A stretch of DNA of 64,000 nt from an uncultured Opitutia bacterium (GTDB taxonomy: Bacteria > Verrucomicrobiota > Verrucomicrobiia > Opitutales > CAJWYM01). The DNA is taken from assembly GCA_913049555.1 (NCBI GenBank), contig CAJWYM010000007.1:17306-81305 (forward strand). The letters are read 5' to 3'. This document shows positions 55,801 to 63,742 of the stretch, piece by piece. Both the position numbers and the translations under genes were made by a program. The notes beneath the pieces are model-generated. The model saw only the letters and a program-made list of their open reading frames with translations. It was not told the origin of the DNA and searched no databases. Each line of letters begins with the position of its first letter. Within the stretch, counting starts at the first letter, position 1.

Positions 55801-56594
55801 GCGTCCAAGTCAAGGATAGGTTTTTTTTGTTTGGATGGGTGGATGGATACCACTTTTACAAGGTAACTTTCACCTTGTTCAGATGCTTTTATAACAACTC
55901 CAACTGCGGATGCTTGATGAACCCATTCTGAATTGGACGCGTCCGTAATCTTCGAATTGAATCGAATCTTTAATTGTTCTTCTTTGTTGTCGCTGAGTTT
56001 TAATTGTAAGTCACCCGAACCCTGAATTCTTCTTAATTTACAGTCTGGTTGAGGGTTGTGATAATCAAAAGTTAAATCATGAAATAAATTCTTTGAATCC
56101 TTGTTTTTGTTACTGATCTTACATTGAATTTTCTGTTTTAATGGAAGTTCCACAAGAGCATCTAGCGAAAGGGAACATCCTTCTAAATTTACGAATGATA
56201 ATAAGGTGTTGAGAACACCTTCAAATTTCAGATTGTCATTGTCTTTGATTTCGATGGATTCCTCTTTGTTTTCCGAGGAAGCTAATATCTTAATTTGCAA
56301 GCCTTTCCCTGAAACTTGAGAAAAATGAGGTTTCGTGAGAATCGATAAGGGTGATATTTTAAGTTTTAGGGCATCTGCTCGGATTCTGGCAGATGGGTGT
56401 TCCAATAAAATTGTTTTCAAATGAATAGAGCCCAAAAATCCAACATTGACAGATTCAATTTGGGAGGTATCTCCAACATAATTTTGTAAGAAAGAATTTA
56501 CAATTTTAGTCTGGACGGCAGGAATTCTAAGACAGATTAGAGATAGGATGCCAAAAAAAAGTAAAAAGGATGCAAGTCGCAATAAATATTTCAT
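52818..56594 (-). CDS. Giant AsmA-like (YhdP/TamB-type) envelope protein
   Basis: A 1258-residue protein with one N-terminal transmembrane helix (about residues 6-26) and a very long periplasmic part made of repeated short beta-strands. The N-terminus resembles AsmA/YhdP proteins, and the C-terminal region (about 1000-1150, with MNIQLKNFDTEYLKG and LTAKNGKFVMIDP) matches the AsmA-like C-terminal domain. Proteins of this kind form bridges that carry phospholipids between inner and outer membranes. It lies 15 bases after the CgeB-like gene, so the two may be co-transcribed. Confidence 0.85.
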   Translation of the reverse strand: MKYLLRLASFLLFFGILSLICLRIPAVQTKIVNSFLQNYVGDTSQIESVNVGFLGSIHLKTILLEHPSARIRADALKLKISPLSILTKPHFSQVSGKGLQIKILASSENKEESIEIKDNDNLKFEGVLNTLLSFVNLEGCSLSLDALVELPLKQKIQCKISNKNKDSKNLFHDLTFDYHNPQPDCKLRRIQGSGDLQLKLSDNKEEQLKIRFNSKITDASNSEWVHQASAVGVVIKASEQGESYLVKVVSIHPSKQKKPILDLDATFNMKRQEILGNLSLTSDYNSIAPYLAANNLPNFEIITTGKVRYSLLDQNTAVNLKIQGEVKELSRIRPSLDQVESIQINGKLDADINNDQLTIQNLNLNLADDSSDWLNVNLQKKLVLHLNQNALNELSEQRGELLSVQLNNFNVALLDPFIPDIHLKSGTLHVDLGVGINEMGKPNFNSRVPFSMREIVFGYYLEGVEQLLQLDTSFELSGGLNRMRYSIPSFAISKNKKPLLSSSFSGNYNGLEKTATLSGSHEIAIENAIQISPIGNDLKLDLYAYLKNVESPYLLKNNLDLEFDFNRSFVSFETFSLELLNRYQKVLLRLNNRSKLSIGFDGVIDPLNLQTGELFSMKLLNLTTKGLDHFIPNVKMDSKPITGGFIMNRVGNEYLVKSSESLSMNGLQVYKNGQLLINDLDFKANPEVRFNQSLSRVKASTGSFKAFESGEALLLGRIEGNYNVNSIDALECSGKISILLPVLTRQPFLNAKQLLGTGELDLNWKFQGSKKWKGSAEIKLDQLRGREIIGNRLPQLVGNIIFEHYENQEGQIVIPVQIKGVADSDLEWSLNYKLDPLGNHSFESKANSKKIYIDDLLDLSNLFIPDSTGQNPAAKNKKTVSNSNSSPWGSTTGNMELNLDEITLPNRLKIKKTILKLKTTPMQIRLDHLSSQLEAAELISDGKLNYNDSQEKPFDYSMNIQLKNFDTEYLKGIPNAPNNFSGIFSTNSKIYGSSPNVEELGKNIAGNFKLTAKNGKFVMIDPDSKLVKLSTSLRKKFTGGTKLLQAGLGIASSLGTFKNESKFQEILSQDYESVFSLIESLKEPEFNEFRVSINKREGHDYEIESLQVLSPVINLEGNGKILDGPNIPFKDQRLMMNLNLFFDGELKLLMDKLSLVADNQNAIGYQQMKNMPVTIGGSIRKIDFSNFTNQIYNSIQKLLNEITPSGENLFNKFNSLIPESPTSSKKQNQLEKNSSQEENSIVDDVIQELPKLRNFLNF

Positions 56595-56609
56595 GAAAAT
56601 TTCAGGGGT

Positions 56610-57767
56610 TTAGATAATTGGAAGAACAGTATCTAGTATTTTCCTCATCCTACTTAAGCAAGAATGGTTCGCAAGTACTTCTTTTTTACCATTCATTGCA
56701 ATTTCATCTCTTTTGTCTGGATGAATTCTGTAATAATTTATTTTTTCAAGCATTTCTTGCTTCGATGAGAAAAGAACTAAGTGCCTGTCCTCAATGAACA
56801 ATTCTTGAATGGAAGCGTTTCTATCGGTTAAGAGAAAACCACCGGCCATCATAACATTGAAGACCCGGTCGCTGAGACCATCTTGAGCATAAATCCGCTG
56901 AATGTTTAGATTTATTTTACTTTGGGCGTATATGTTTGAGGTGTCCTTGTATAATTCGGCTGGGCCTTGATAGCGGTTGTTTTTCCAATTTAATTGAGAC
57001 CAGTCGGAGTTTCCCCAACTAGATAATAAGTCGATAGAGTTTAAGAAATAACAGCGTTGTTGAAAAGCTGCTTCCTTAGAAAGAAGCAATTGGGACCTTA
57101 GCGGATGTAAATTGAATGCAGAAAATATTTTGAGAACCTCTCCCTTCAAGGATTTATCTATTAATTCTGGAATTATAAACGAGTTGGTTTCTAAAGCATC
57201 CTTCTGTTTTTTAAGCAATTGGTGGAAAAATGGTAAAACTACTTCCTCCAAAAGATGCAATGCTTTAGGGTTCCCATCAGCGATCTTGTTCATTTTCTCA
57301 ATATACCATCTGAAATCATTGCTAAGTCCAATGGTTCCTACAAAAGAGACTTCATGGGATGGATTGGGATCCACATTAGGGTTATGGGCATTGAAAAAGA
57401 ACGGGAGGTAATAGACATTTTTAGCTCCAATCTTCAGAAAGACGGGCACATCCTTTTTGTAAGTTGTAAAAATGAGATCTCGCTTCTTAAAGCTATGATT
57501 ATCTACAAACTTTTCAGACATAATTTTGTCCAATTCATAATTTATGATTGGGATTGGATCGGGTATTATTTTGGAGATTTTTGAATTAGCGGTGAGTGAA
57601 AAAATAAAATCTGGAGAAAAAGAATCAATTTTTTTTAGGAATTCGTCTGCCTTCTTTGTAAGTTCAAGATCTATAAATAGTACACAATAACCTAGCTCCT
57701 CAAATGCACTTATTATCTTTTCAATAAATAAATGTTGTTTGTGGCGTCTACAAACAATCACTTTCAT
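56610..57767 (-). CDS. CgeB-like glycosyltransferase
   Basis: A 385-residue protein. The C-terminal FNVMMAGGFLLTDRNASIQELF and LVLFSSKQEMLEKINYYRIHPDKRDEIAMNGKKEVLANHSCLSRM segments are characteristic of the CgeB / glycosyl transferase 1-2 family. The N-terminal half has a Rossmann-like fold (SFVGTIGLSNDFR). It probably transfers a sugar to a surface glycan. It lies 19 bases after the AGCS symporter gene. Confidence 0.85.
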   Translation of the reverse strand: MKVIVCRRHKQHLFIEKIISAFEELGYCVLFIDLELTKKADEFLKKIDSFSPDFIFSLTANSKISKIIPDPIPIINYELDKIMSEKFVDNHSFKKRDLIFTTYKKDVPVFLKIGAKNVYYLPFFFNAHNPNVDPNPSHEVSFVGTIGLSNDFRWYIEKMNKIADGNPKALHLLEEVVLPFFHQLLKKQKDALETNSFIIPELIDKSLKGEVLKIFSAFNLHPLRSQLLLSKEAAFQQRCYFLNSIDLLSSWGNSDWSQLNWKNNRYQGPAELYKDTSNIYAQSKINLNIQRIYAQDGLSDRVFNVMMAGGFLLTDRNASIQELFIEDRHLVLFSSKQEMLEKINYYRIHPDKRDEIAMNGKKEVLANHSCLSRMRKILDTVLPII

Positions 57768-57785
57768 AGAAGCTTCACTTTTGCT

Positions 57786-59627
57786 TTATCTAAATTTAGT
57801 GCTTTGAACGTGGTGGAGGTATTTGGTGAGTTCTTTTTTTACTACGGGTGTTAAGAAATACAGGCCTACAAGGTTTGGAAACGACATACCAAGTATCATC
57901 ATGTCTGAAAAATCAAGGACACTTCCCATTTGGCTGGAAGCGCCTATGATTATAAATACACAGAAGATAATTTTAAAAATTAAATCTTTAGTCTGACTCC
58001 TCCCAAATAAAAATCCCCAACATTGTTGTCCGTAGTAAGACCATGTAATCATAGTTGAAATTGCAAAGAGGATTACAGCCACCATTAAAATATAAGAAAA
58101 GTGGGGCAGCACTGATTCAAAGGCTGCACTTGTTAGGGAAACCCCTGCCAAATCCTCAGGATTTAAGTGTTGGTCTGTCAGGATAATTACCAAAGCAGTC
58201 ATTGTACAAACAACCACAGTGTCGATAAAAGGTTCCAATAGAGAAACGATTCCTTCACTGGCAGGATAATTTGTTTTTACAGCTGCATGGGCGATCGATG
58301 CAGAACCAACCCCTGCCTCATTAGAAAACGCAGCCCTTTTAATTCCTTGAAACAATGCGCCGAGAATCCCCCCTCCGACAGCAGTAGGAGCAAAAGCCTC
58401 TTGAATTATCAACGCAAAGGCTGCCGGAACTTCAGAAGCATGGATTAGAATTATAATTACAGATGCAATCACATAGATTCCACACATAAAAGGAACTATT
58501 TTAGAGGTTGTTCTCGCAATGCTTCTTATTCCGCCAATGATTACCAATCCTACTATCACTGCAATAATTAGTCCAAAAACCCATCCATGATTGACCAAGA
58601 GGCCCGTTTGATTTGAAAATTGCGAATAGGCTGCGTTGACTTGGAACATATTTCCACCCCCCATCGCACCTCCGATGCACATAATGGAAAAAAGGATGGC
58701 TAAAAATTTACCAATCCCTCCAAATCCTTTTTCTTGAAGGCCTTTAGTTAAATAAAGCATTGGGCCGCCAATCACTCTTCCATCGGGATCCACTTGTCGG
58801 TATTTAACCCCAAGTGTGCATTCAACAAATTTTGTAGACATTCCTAATAAACCGACAACAATCATCCAAAATGTAGCACCTGGTCCTCCAACTTGGATCG
58901 CAATTGCTACGCCAGCTATGTTTCCCAATCCAACAGTTCCAGAAAGTGCAGCTGTTAAAGCTTGAAAGTGAGTGACTTCACCTTTGTCGCTAAAGGATGA
59001 GTATTTACCTTTTACGGTCTCGATGGCTAATCTAAAAAGTCGAATATTTACAAATTTAAAACGACAAGTAAAAAAGAATGCACCAACCACCAACCAAGCA
59101 AGAACCAAGGGAACACTGATTTGAGTTTTAATAGACACCGATGCTGGATCCATTTCATTGCCTCCTTTTAAGAGGAATGGATGGTTCTTTCCACCTTTCC
59201 AATTCTCTAAAGGAATTTTTTTGGGGTTTTCTCCCTCGAGTTTTATCCATTTAGATTCAAGATTTAATCTTTCTTTTAAATTTACTATTTTGACGTTTAG
59301 AATCTTTTCAGTTTCCTCTAAAACTTTGTTCCTGATCAATAGATCAAACTGATTGTTGTCCTGATTATTCTTATTTACCAGAATTGCCAATTGATTTCCT
59401 TCTATTCCAGGACTTTTAGCTTTAAAAACCATGGATTCAACAGGAAAAGACCAGTAAACAATTTTAACCGACCACTTAGCTACTGGTTCAAAAAGACGGT
59501 CAATTTTTTGATCCATGGATTCATCAGTAACTGCATTTAGATGGCTAGAAAGAAACAAAAAGCTTATCAGTAAACTAGCAATGTAGAAACCGAGAGTTCG
59601 AAAATTTATCTTAAATGATGGGTGCAT
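57786..59627 (-). CDS. Alanine/glycine:cation symporter (AGCS) with N-terminal extension
   Basis: A 613-residue transporter. The AGCS core starts near residue 172 and has the family signatures GTVGLGNIAGVAIAIQVGGPGATFWM, GGPMLYLTKGL and AAFSNEAGVGSASIAHAA with 10-11 helices. It carries an extra ~170 residues, with a signal-like first helix (12-32) and a soluble section (about 60-165) containing DNNQFDLLIRNKVLEETEKI. It should import alanine or glycine with sodium. The extension is longer than in typical family members and may form a periplasmic domain. Confidence 0.9.
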   Translation of the reverse strand: MHPSFKINFRTLGFYIASLLISFLFLSSHLNAVTDESMDQKIDRLFEPVAKWSVKIVYWSFPVESMVFKAKSPGIEGNQLAILVNKNNQDNNQFDLLIRNKVLEETEKILNVKIVNLKERLNLESKWIKLEGENPKKIPLENWKGGKNHPFLLKGGNEMDPASVSIKTQISVPLVLAWLVVGAFFFTCRFKFVNIRLFRLAIETVKGKYSSFSDKGEVTHFQALTAALSGTVGLGNIAGVAIAIQVGGPGATFWMIVVGLLGMSTKFVECTLGVKYRQVDPDGRVIGGPMLYLTKGLQEKGFGGIGKFLAILFSIMCIGGAMGGGNMFQVNAAYSQFSNQTGLLVNHGWVFGLIIAVIVGLVIIGGIRSIARTTSKIVPFMCGIYVIASVIIILIHASEVPAAFALIIQEAFAPTAVGGGILGALFQGIKRAAFSNEAGVGSASIAHAAVKTNYPASEGIVSLLEPFIDTVVVCTMTALVIILTDQHLNPEDLAGVSLTSAAFESVLPHFSYILMVAVILFAISTMITWSYYGQQCWGFLFGRSQTKDLIFKIIFCVFIIIGASSQMGSVLDFSDMMILGMSFPNLVGLYFLTPVVKKELTKYLHHVQSTKFR

Positions 59628-59700
59628 AACAAGTTGTATTTGGAAAACGATCCTGTTAAGAATTGTTAACTATTAGGATTATTTCAATCTGAAACCACCT

Positions 59701-60825
59701 ATGTCCTTTCTTTTTCCGAATAAACTTTTTTATCACGTTTTTCGTGAGTGGATGATCTCTTTTATCATGGTCTCCTTGCTCATGATGGGAATGGTGGTGT
59801 TGTTTGATTTGTATGACAATTTTCCTGACTTTAAAGAGTTTGATGCTTCTTTTTTAGATATTCTTATATTTTATCGCTTTCTGATACCGAGTTTATCTAC
59901 TGAGATTCTGAATTTATCACTCCTCATTGCGACCCTCTTCTCTTTGGGATCTTTACATAAGAACAACGAGATCACTGCAATGAAAGCCTCTGGCTTAAAT
60001 ACTATTAAAATTACTCAACCGGTTTGGATCGGTGCGATTGTTCTATGTGTTTTTTCTTTTTTCCTGCACAGTTACATGGTGCCATTAAGCACTGAGAAAG
60101 CATCGAGATTTTTTTCTGATTTGAAATTCAGATCGGAAGAAAAAAATCGCAACATCAATGAAGTGGGCCTTCACTACAATCTTGGATTTCATAACCATGA
60201 AAATCATCGATTGTGGTTGATAAACCGTTTGAGTGAAAGGTCTTATGTTGCTTTCGGAGTTGGGGTTTATCAGCGAGATAAAGACGGCCAAGAAAAATGT
60301 AGGATTCTAGCAAAAGAAGCTTTTTATGATGATAGAAAAAACCATTGGACTTTTTTAGAGGGTCGTGAAGTGCTTTTTAATGTCGAGACAGGAGTTCCCT
60401 ATCGCAGTGTCACTTTTAAAGAAAAGACTATGAAAGAATTGAATGAAAACCCATCATTGATGGTTTCTATGGCAAAAGATCTGGAAGATTTATCTTTATT
60501 TCAAATCAAGCAAATTTTAGATACGATGCCCCCGGATGAAAATCCACATGTGACTCCTCATCTTGTAAAGTATCAGAAAATTTTAGCGGCTCCACTCACC
60601 CCTTTAATTATTATTGTCATTGCGATCCCTTTTGCAATTGGAGGCGTCAGAACGAACCCAGTGATCGGTATTTCAAAAGCCCTCGGACTTTTTGTTTTTT
60701 ATATTTTAATCTCGAAGGTATTCACTTTGTTTGGAGAAACTAAATTATTAAGCCCATTTTTCGCTGCATGGACACCGAATTTTCTGGTTTTGTCAGTTGC
60801 TTCTTTTTTTGGTTTTAGAGAGTAG
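59701..60825 (+). CDS. LptF/LptG-family permease (YjgP/YjgQ)
   Basis: A 374-residue LPS-export permease. Six hydrophobic helices flank a periplasmic beta-jellyroll region (about 135-265). IATLFSLGSLHKNNEITAMKASGLN, YMVPLSTEKASR and PFAIGGVRTNPVIGISKALGLF are family signatures. It works with LptB and LptC to extract LPS from the inner membrane. LptF and LptG cannot be told apart from the sequence. It is divergent to the AGCS gene with 73 bases between. Confidence 0.92.
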   Translation: MSFLFPNKLFYHVFREWMISFIMVSLLMMGMVVLFDLYDNFPDFKEFDASFLDILIFYRFLIPSLSTEILNLSLLIATLFSLGSLHKNNEITAMKASGLNTIKITQPVWIGAIVLCVFSFFLHSYMVPLSTEKASRFFSDLKFRSEEKNRNINEVGLHYNLGFHNHENHRLWLINRLSERSYVAFGVGVYQRDKDGQEKCRILAKEAFYDDRKNHWTFLEGREVLFNVETGVPYRSVTFKEKTMKELNENPSLMVSMAKDLEDLSLFQIKQILDTMPPDENPHVTPHLVKYQKILAAPLTPLIIIVIAIPFAIGGVRTNPVIGISKALGLFVFYILISKVFTLFGETKLLSPFFAAWTPNFLVLSVASFFGFRE

Positions 60826-61048
60826 ACCCTTTAAGCGTGACAAAAAAGAATTAATTATTAGGAATCGATTGGGGATCGATAGAACCGAATCAAAATTATA
60901 AATAGTTACAGAAAACTTGAGGCTAAAATTGCTTTAAGGATCCAACTAAATTCAGTTTTTAATTCTTTTAATGGTTCTGAATCTATTCATTCAAACCAAC
61001 CTCGTGATATTCTCTTTACCGTGTAAATAGCCTTGATTTCAGGGTGAA

Positions 61049-61441
61049 TTATGGTTGATCCATTAAATCTTCGACCATTTCGTCATTTTTATATCTTTGA
61101 TGAACTTCAAGTTCCCCATCTTCACTGTATTTTTTTGAAATACCATTTAAGGTTCCCTTCTTGTAAGTATCCAGCTTTTTGACAGTGCCGTCAGGATACC
61201 ATTCTATCCTTCTGCCTTGAAGCTTGCCCCTCTTCCAATACTCTTGGCTAAATTTCTTACCGTTACTGTAGTAAGTAAATATAAGTCCTTTTTTGCCGTT
61301 TGAATCTTTACCAGTAATAATATCAGTGACCTGATAAATGTTATCAAGCGTTCCTGAATTTGTAGTCAGTCGGCAAGAGGATAGGGTAGACCCTAGAAAG
61401 AGAATTAAATTAAAAGTGATAACAGGCTTTAAAAGTCTCAT
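61049..61441 (-). CDS. MORN-repeat-variant lipoprotein
   Basis: A 130-residue protein with a signal peptide and lipobox (TLSSC). The mature part has about three MORN-variant repeats (for example YYSNGKKFSQEYWKRGKLQG, WYPDGTVKKLDTYKKGTLNG, YSEDGELEVHQRY). Such repeats often mediate protein contacts. Function is unknown. It is about 90 bases downstream of the tsf terminator, so it is probably transcribed on its own. Confidence 0.8.
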   Translation of the reverse strand: MRLLKPVITFNLILFLGSTLSSCRLTTNSGTLDNIYQVTDIITGKDSNGKKGLIFTYYSNGKKFSQEYWKRGKLQGRRIEWYPDGTVKKLDTYKKGTLNGISKKYSEDGELEVHQRYKNDEMVEDLMDQP

Positions 61442-61502
61442 TCATAAATAATTGATATAGATTCCGATCAATTGCAAATGGAATCCTTCTTCGTTCAAGC
61501 AT

Positions 61503-61530
61503 AAAAAAAGGCTTTCATAAGAAAGCCTTT
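61503..61530 (-). terminator. Intrinsic terminator of tsf
   Basis: AAAGGCTTTC and GAAAGCCTTT form a perfect ten-base stem with a four-base loop (61507-61530). The minus strand then runs into T-rich sequence (61503-61509). It lies 26 bases after the tsf stop and should end the rpsB-tsf transcript. Confidence 0.9.
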
Positions 61531-61555
61531 GAATGAAATCGGGGATGTCAGAATT

Positions 61556-62152
61556 TTAGCCACCAATTTGATAGCGAACAAATCTTTTAATAATTATATT
61601 TTCTCCAAGACCAGTAATTTTTTCCTTCACAAAATCACCCACTGTTTGATCCTGATTTTTAACAAATGGTTGATCGAGCAAACAGATTTCTGAACAAAAC
61701 TTGGTGAGTTTGCCGTCGATTATTTTTTCGATCGCGTGCTCAGGTTTCCCCTCCATCTGAGAACGAATAATTTCCTTTTCTTTTTCAAGGAGGGATGAAT
61801 CTACTTCTTCGCGGCTAACAAATTGGGGACCAATCGCGGCAATGTGCATACAGATATCTTTTGCAAAATTTCCAAAAGCTTCATTTTTGGCCACAAAATC
61901 AGTTTCACAATTCACTTCCAAGAGAACCCCAACTTTACCTCCCAAATGTATGTAAGAATGTATCAGACCCTCGGAGGCTTCTCTACCCGCTTTTTTGTCA
62001 GCGGATGCGATTCCTTTTTTGCGAAGAAATTCAATTGCTTTGTCTTGATCGCCACTGGTTTCAACCAATGCTTTTTTACAATCTATAAGTCCGGCACCAG
62101 TGATTTTCCTTAATTCACCCACCTCTTTAGCGCTTATTACTGTAGTAGTCAT
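61556..62152 (-). CDS. tsf: Elongation factor Ts
   Basis: A 198-residue EF-Ts. The N-terminal UBA-like domain ([25 protein letters not shown]), then [17 protein letters not shown] and [15 protein letters not shown] are all diagnostic. It recycles EF-Tu-GDP. At 198 residues it is shorter than the E. coli protein (about 283), as in several phyla with a reduced core domain. It follows rpsB by 30 bases, the standard operon. Confidence 0.97.
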   Translation of the reverse strand: MTTTVISAKEVGELRKITGAGLIDCKKALVETSGDQDKAIEFLRKKGIASADKKAGREASEGLIHSYIHLGGKVGVLLEVNCETDFVAKNEAFGNFAKDICMHIAAIGPQFVSREEVDSSLLEKEKEIIRSQMEGKPEHAIEKIIDGKLTKFCSEICLLDQPFVKNQDQTVGDFVKEKITGLGENIIIKRFVRYQIGG

Positions 62153-62182
62153 ATTATTTATGTATGTAGTTGATTAAAAAGA

Positions 62183-63010
62183 TTAAGATTCAGGAGATGA
62201 GGGCACTTCTTCCTTAGGGGCATTTTCATCATATCCTTGAGGAAGAGAAACCTCTGGCTCCTCATCTGTTTGTTCAAAGACTTGCTCACGAACCAACGGA
62301 GTAATTCCTTTTTGCGTCTTAATATTTTCTCTTTTTGTAAGACCGCTTTGAACGGCTTCAGTAATCACTTCTACAACAATGCGAATCGCTTTGACTGCAT
62401 CGTCATTTCCTGGGATCGGATAGTCAATTAGAGTTGGATCTGCATTTGTATCTACAAGAGCTATCACAGGAATACCAAGCCTTCTGGCCTCCTCAACTGC
62501 TATGTATTCATTTTTGGTATCAATCACAAACAATGCTCCTGGCAACTTATCCACTTGAAGCAATCCCTCAAAATTACGATTCATTCTGGACATTTGACGA
62601 CGGATTGCTGCAGCTTCCTTGCCTGGTAATTTAGAAAGACTACCATCGTCTTCCATTCCCAAGAATTTTTTATATTTGGCCAAACTTGTTTTGATAGTAG
62701 CAAAATTTGTGAGGGTTCCACCCATCCAACGACTCGCTGAGAATGGCATGTTCACCGAAGTAGCGCACTCACGAATTATTTCTTCTGATTGACGTTTTGT
62801 TCCAACAAATAATATATCTTTGCCGGAAGCTACTAAATCTTCGACGTAGACTGTTGCTTTTTCTAGCAGTTGAAAAGTCTGTTCAAGATCAATGATTGAA
62901 ATGCCATGGCGGTTGTCATAAACAAAAGGTTTGGATTTTGGATTCCATCTGCGAATCTGATGTCCAAAATGAAGCCCGGCATCGAGGAGATCTCTAATTG
63001 TAATATTCAT
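62183..63010 (-). CDS. rpsB: 30S ribosomal protein S2
   Basis: A 275-residue uS2. Typical segments are LLDAGLHFGHQIRRWNPKSKPFVYD, FVGTKRQSEEII, RWMGGTLTNF and PGALFVIDTKNEYIAVEEARRLGIPVIALVDTNADP. It has an acidic Glu/Pro-rich C-terminal extension (about 240-275). It is followed by tsf. A hairpin lies just before its start. Confidence 0.98.
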   Translation of the reverse strand: MNITIRDLLDAGLHFGHQIRRWNPKSKPFVYDNRHGISIIDLEQTFQLLEKATVYVEDLVASGKDILFVGTKRQSEEIIRECATSVNMPFSASRWMGGTLTNFATIKTSLAKYKKFLGMEDDGSLSKLPGKEAAAIRRQMSRMNRNFEGLLQVDKLPGALFVIDTKNEYIAVEEARRLGIPVIALVDTNADPTLIDYPIPGNDDAVKAIRIVVEVITEAVQSGLTKRENIKTQKGITPLVREQVFEQTDEEPEVSLPQGYDENAPKEEVPSSPES

Positions 63011-63021
63011 AATTTTTAAAG

Positions 63022-63036
63022 CCTAGTAAAACTAGG
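63022..63036 (-). promoter_or_regulatory. Hairpin in the rpsB leader
   Basis: CCTAGT and ACTAGG form a six-base stem with a three-base loop, 12 bases upstream of the rpsB ATG on the minus strand. No strong T-run follows, so it is not an intrinsic terminator. Its place directly before the start codon, without a clear Shine-Dalgarno sequence, could allow autoregulation by S2, but this is only suggested by position. Confidence 0.3.
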
Positions 63037-63127
63037 AGAAATGACTTTCTTATTTTGATGTTTGAGTTGTTAAAAGGTAGAAATTAATAGAATTATTTAA
63101 CAAATATCAAGAGGATAATTTAAAATC

Positions 63128-63691
63128 TTAGGAACCCGGTTTGGTTGGAGTAATACATTTTAGTTCATGCGGTATATTCTCGAGCTCATAGGTTGGAAAT
63201 GATAATTCAACAAGTGGAATGAGTGGCGTTGTAAAATCGACTTTCCCTTGGCTACGATCTACTAGAACAGCGATTCCATTAGCAATAGCATTATGACTGT
63301 TCACAATCTCTAATGCCTCTCGAACCCTTCCACCTCTGGTAACTACATCTTCTACAATTAGAACTTTTTCACCTCGGGCTAGTTGAAACCCTCTTCGCAT
63401 CTCCAGTTTGTCGTTCATCTTTTCTACAAAAATGAATCTTTTTCCAGCCTGTCTTGCAAGCTCTTGTCCAATCACTAATCCACCCATTGCAGGCGCTAAA
63501 ACGGTATCAAACTCTAAATGGGAGCACTTTTCTAGCAATGACTGAGCCAAAAGACTTACTTTATCCAAATGTTGGCAAACTGTAGCACATTGAAAAAAGT
63601 TTGGACTTCTCAGACCGGATCGAAGAATAAAATGCCCATCTAAAAGGGCGCCTGTTTCTTTAAAAATGTCGATTATTTGTTTTTGTTCCAT
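63128..63691 (-). CDS. pyrE: Orotate phosphoribosyltransferase
   Basis: A 187-residue type I phosphoribosyltransferase. GHFILRSGLRSPNFFQC gives the orotate site, TVLAPAMGGLVIGQELAR the hood, and VLIVEDVVTRGGRVREAL the PRPP-binding motif. It makes OMP in pyrimidine synthesis, one step removed from pyrC (38356-39687). It starts 117 bases before rpsB on the same strand. Confidence 0.95.
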   Translation of the reverse strand: MEQKQIIDIFKETGALLDGHFILRSGLRSPNFFQCATVCQHLDKVSLLAQSLLEKCSHLEFDTVLAPAMGGLVIGQELARQAGKRFIFVEKMNDKLEMRRGFQLARGEKVLIVEDVVTRGGRVREALEIVNSHNAIANGIAVLVDRSQGKVDFTTPLIPLVELSFPTYELENIPHELKCITPTKPGS

Positions 63692-63699
63692 AATTATCT

Positions 63700-63721
63700 T
63701 TTATCAGTAAGAACTGATAAA
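63700..63721 (-). promoter_or_regulatory. Perfect hairpin just upstream of pyrE
   Basis: TTTATCAGT and ACTGATAAA form a nine-base perfect stem with a four-base loop, eight bases upstream of the pyrE ATG at 63691. It also lies 21 bases after the stop of the preceding frame. On the minus strand the next bases are AGATAATT, not a T-run, so it may be a weak terminator of the upstream gene or a control element for pyrE. Confidence 0.4.
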
Positions 63722-63742
63722 TGAAATATCTTTATTAGTTTC

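Noticed and set aside
60864..60880. ATCGAT...ATCGAT hairpin after the LptF/LptG gene
   Set aside because: Only a six-base stem with no T-run, so it is not called as a terminator.
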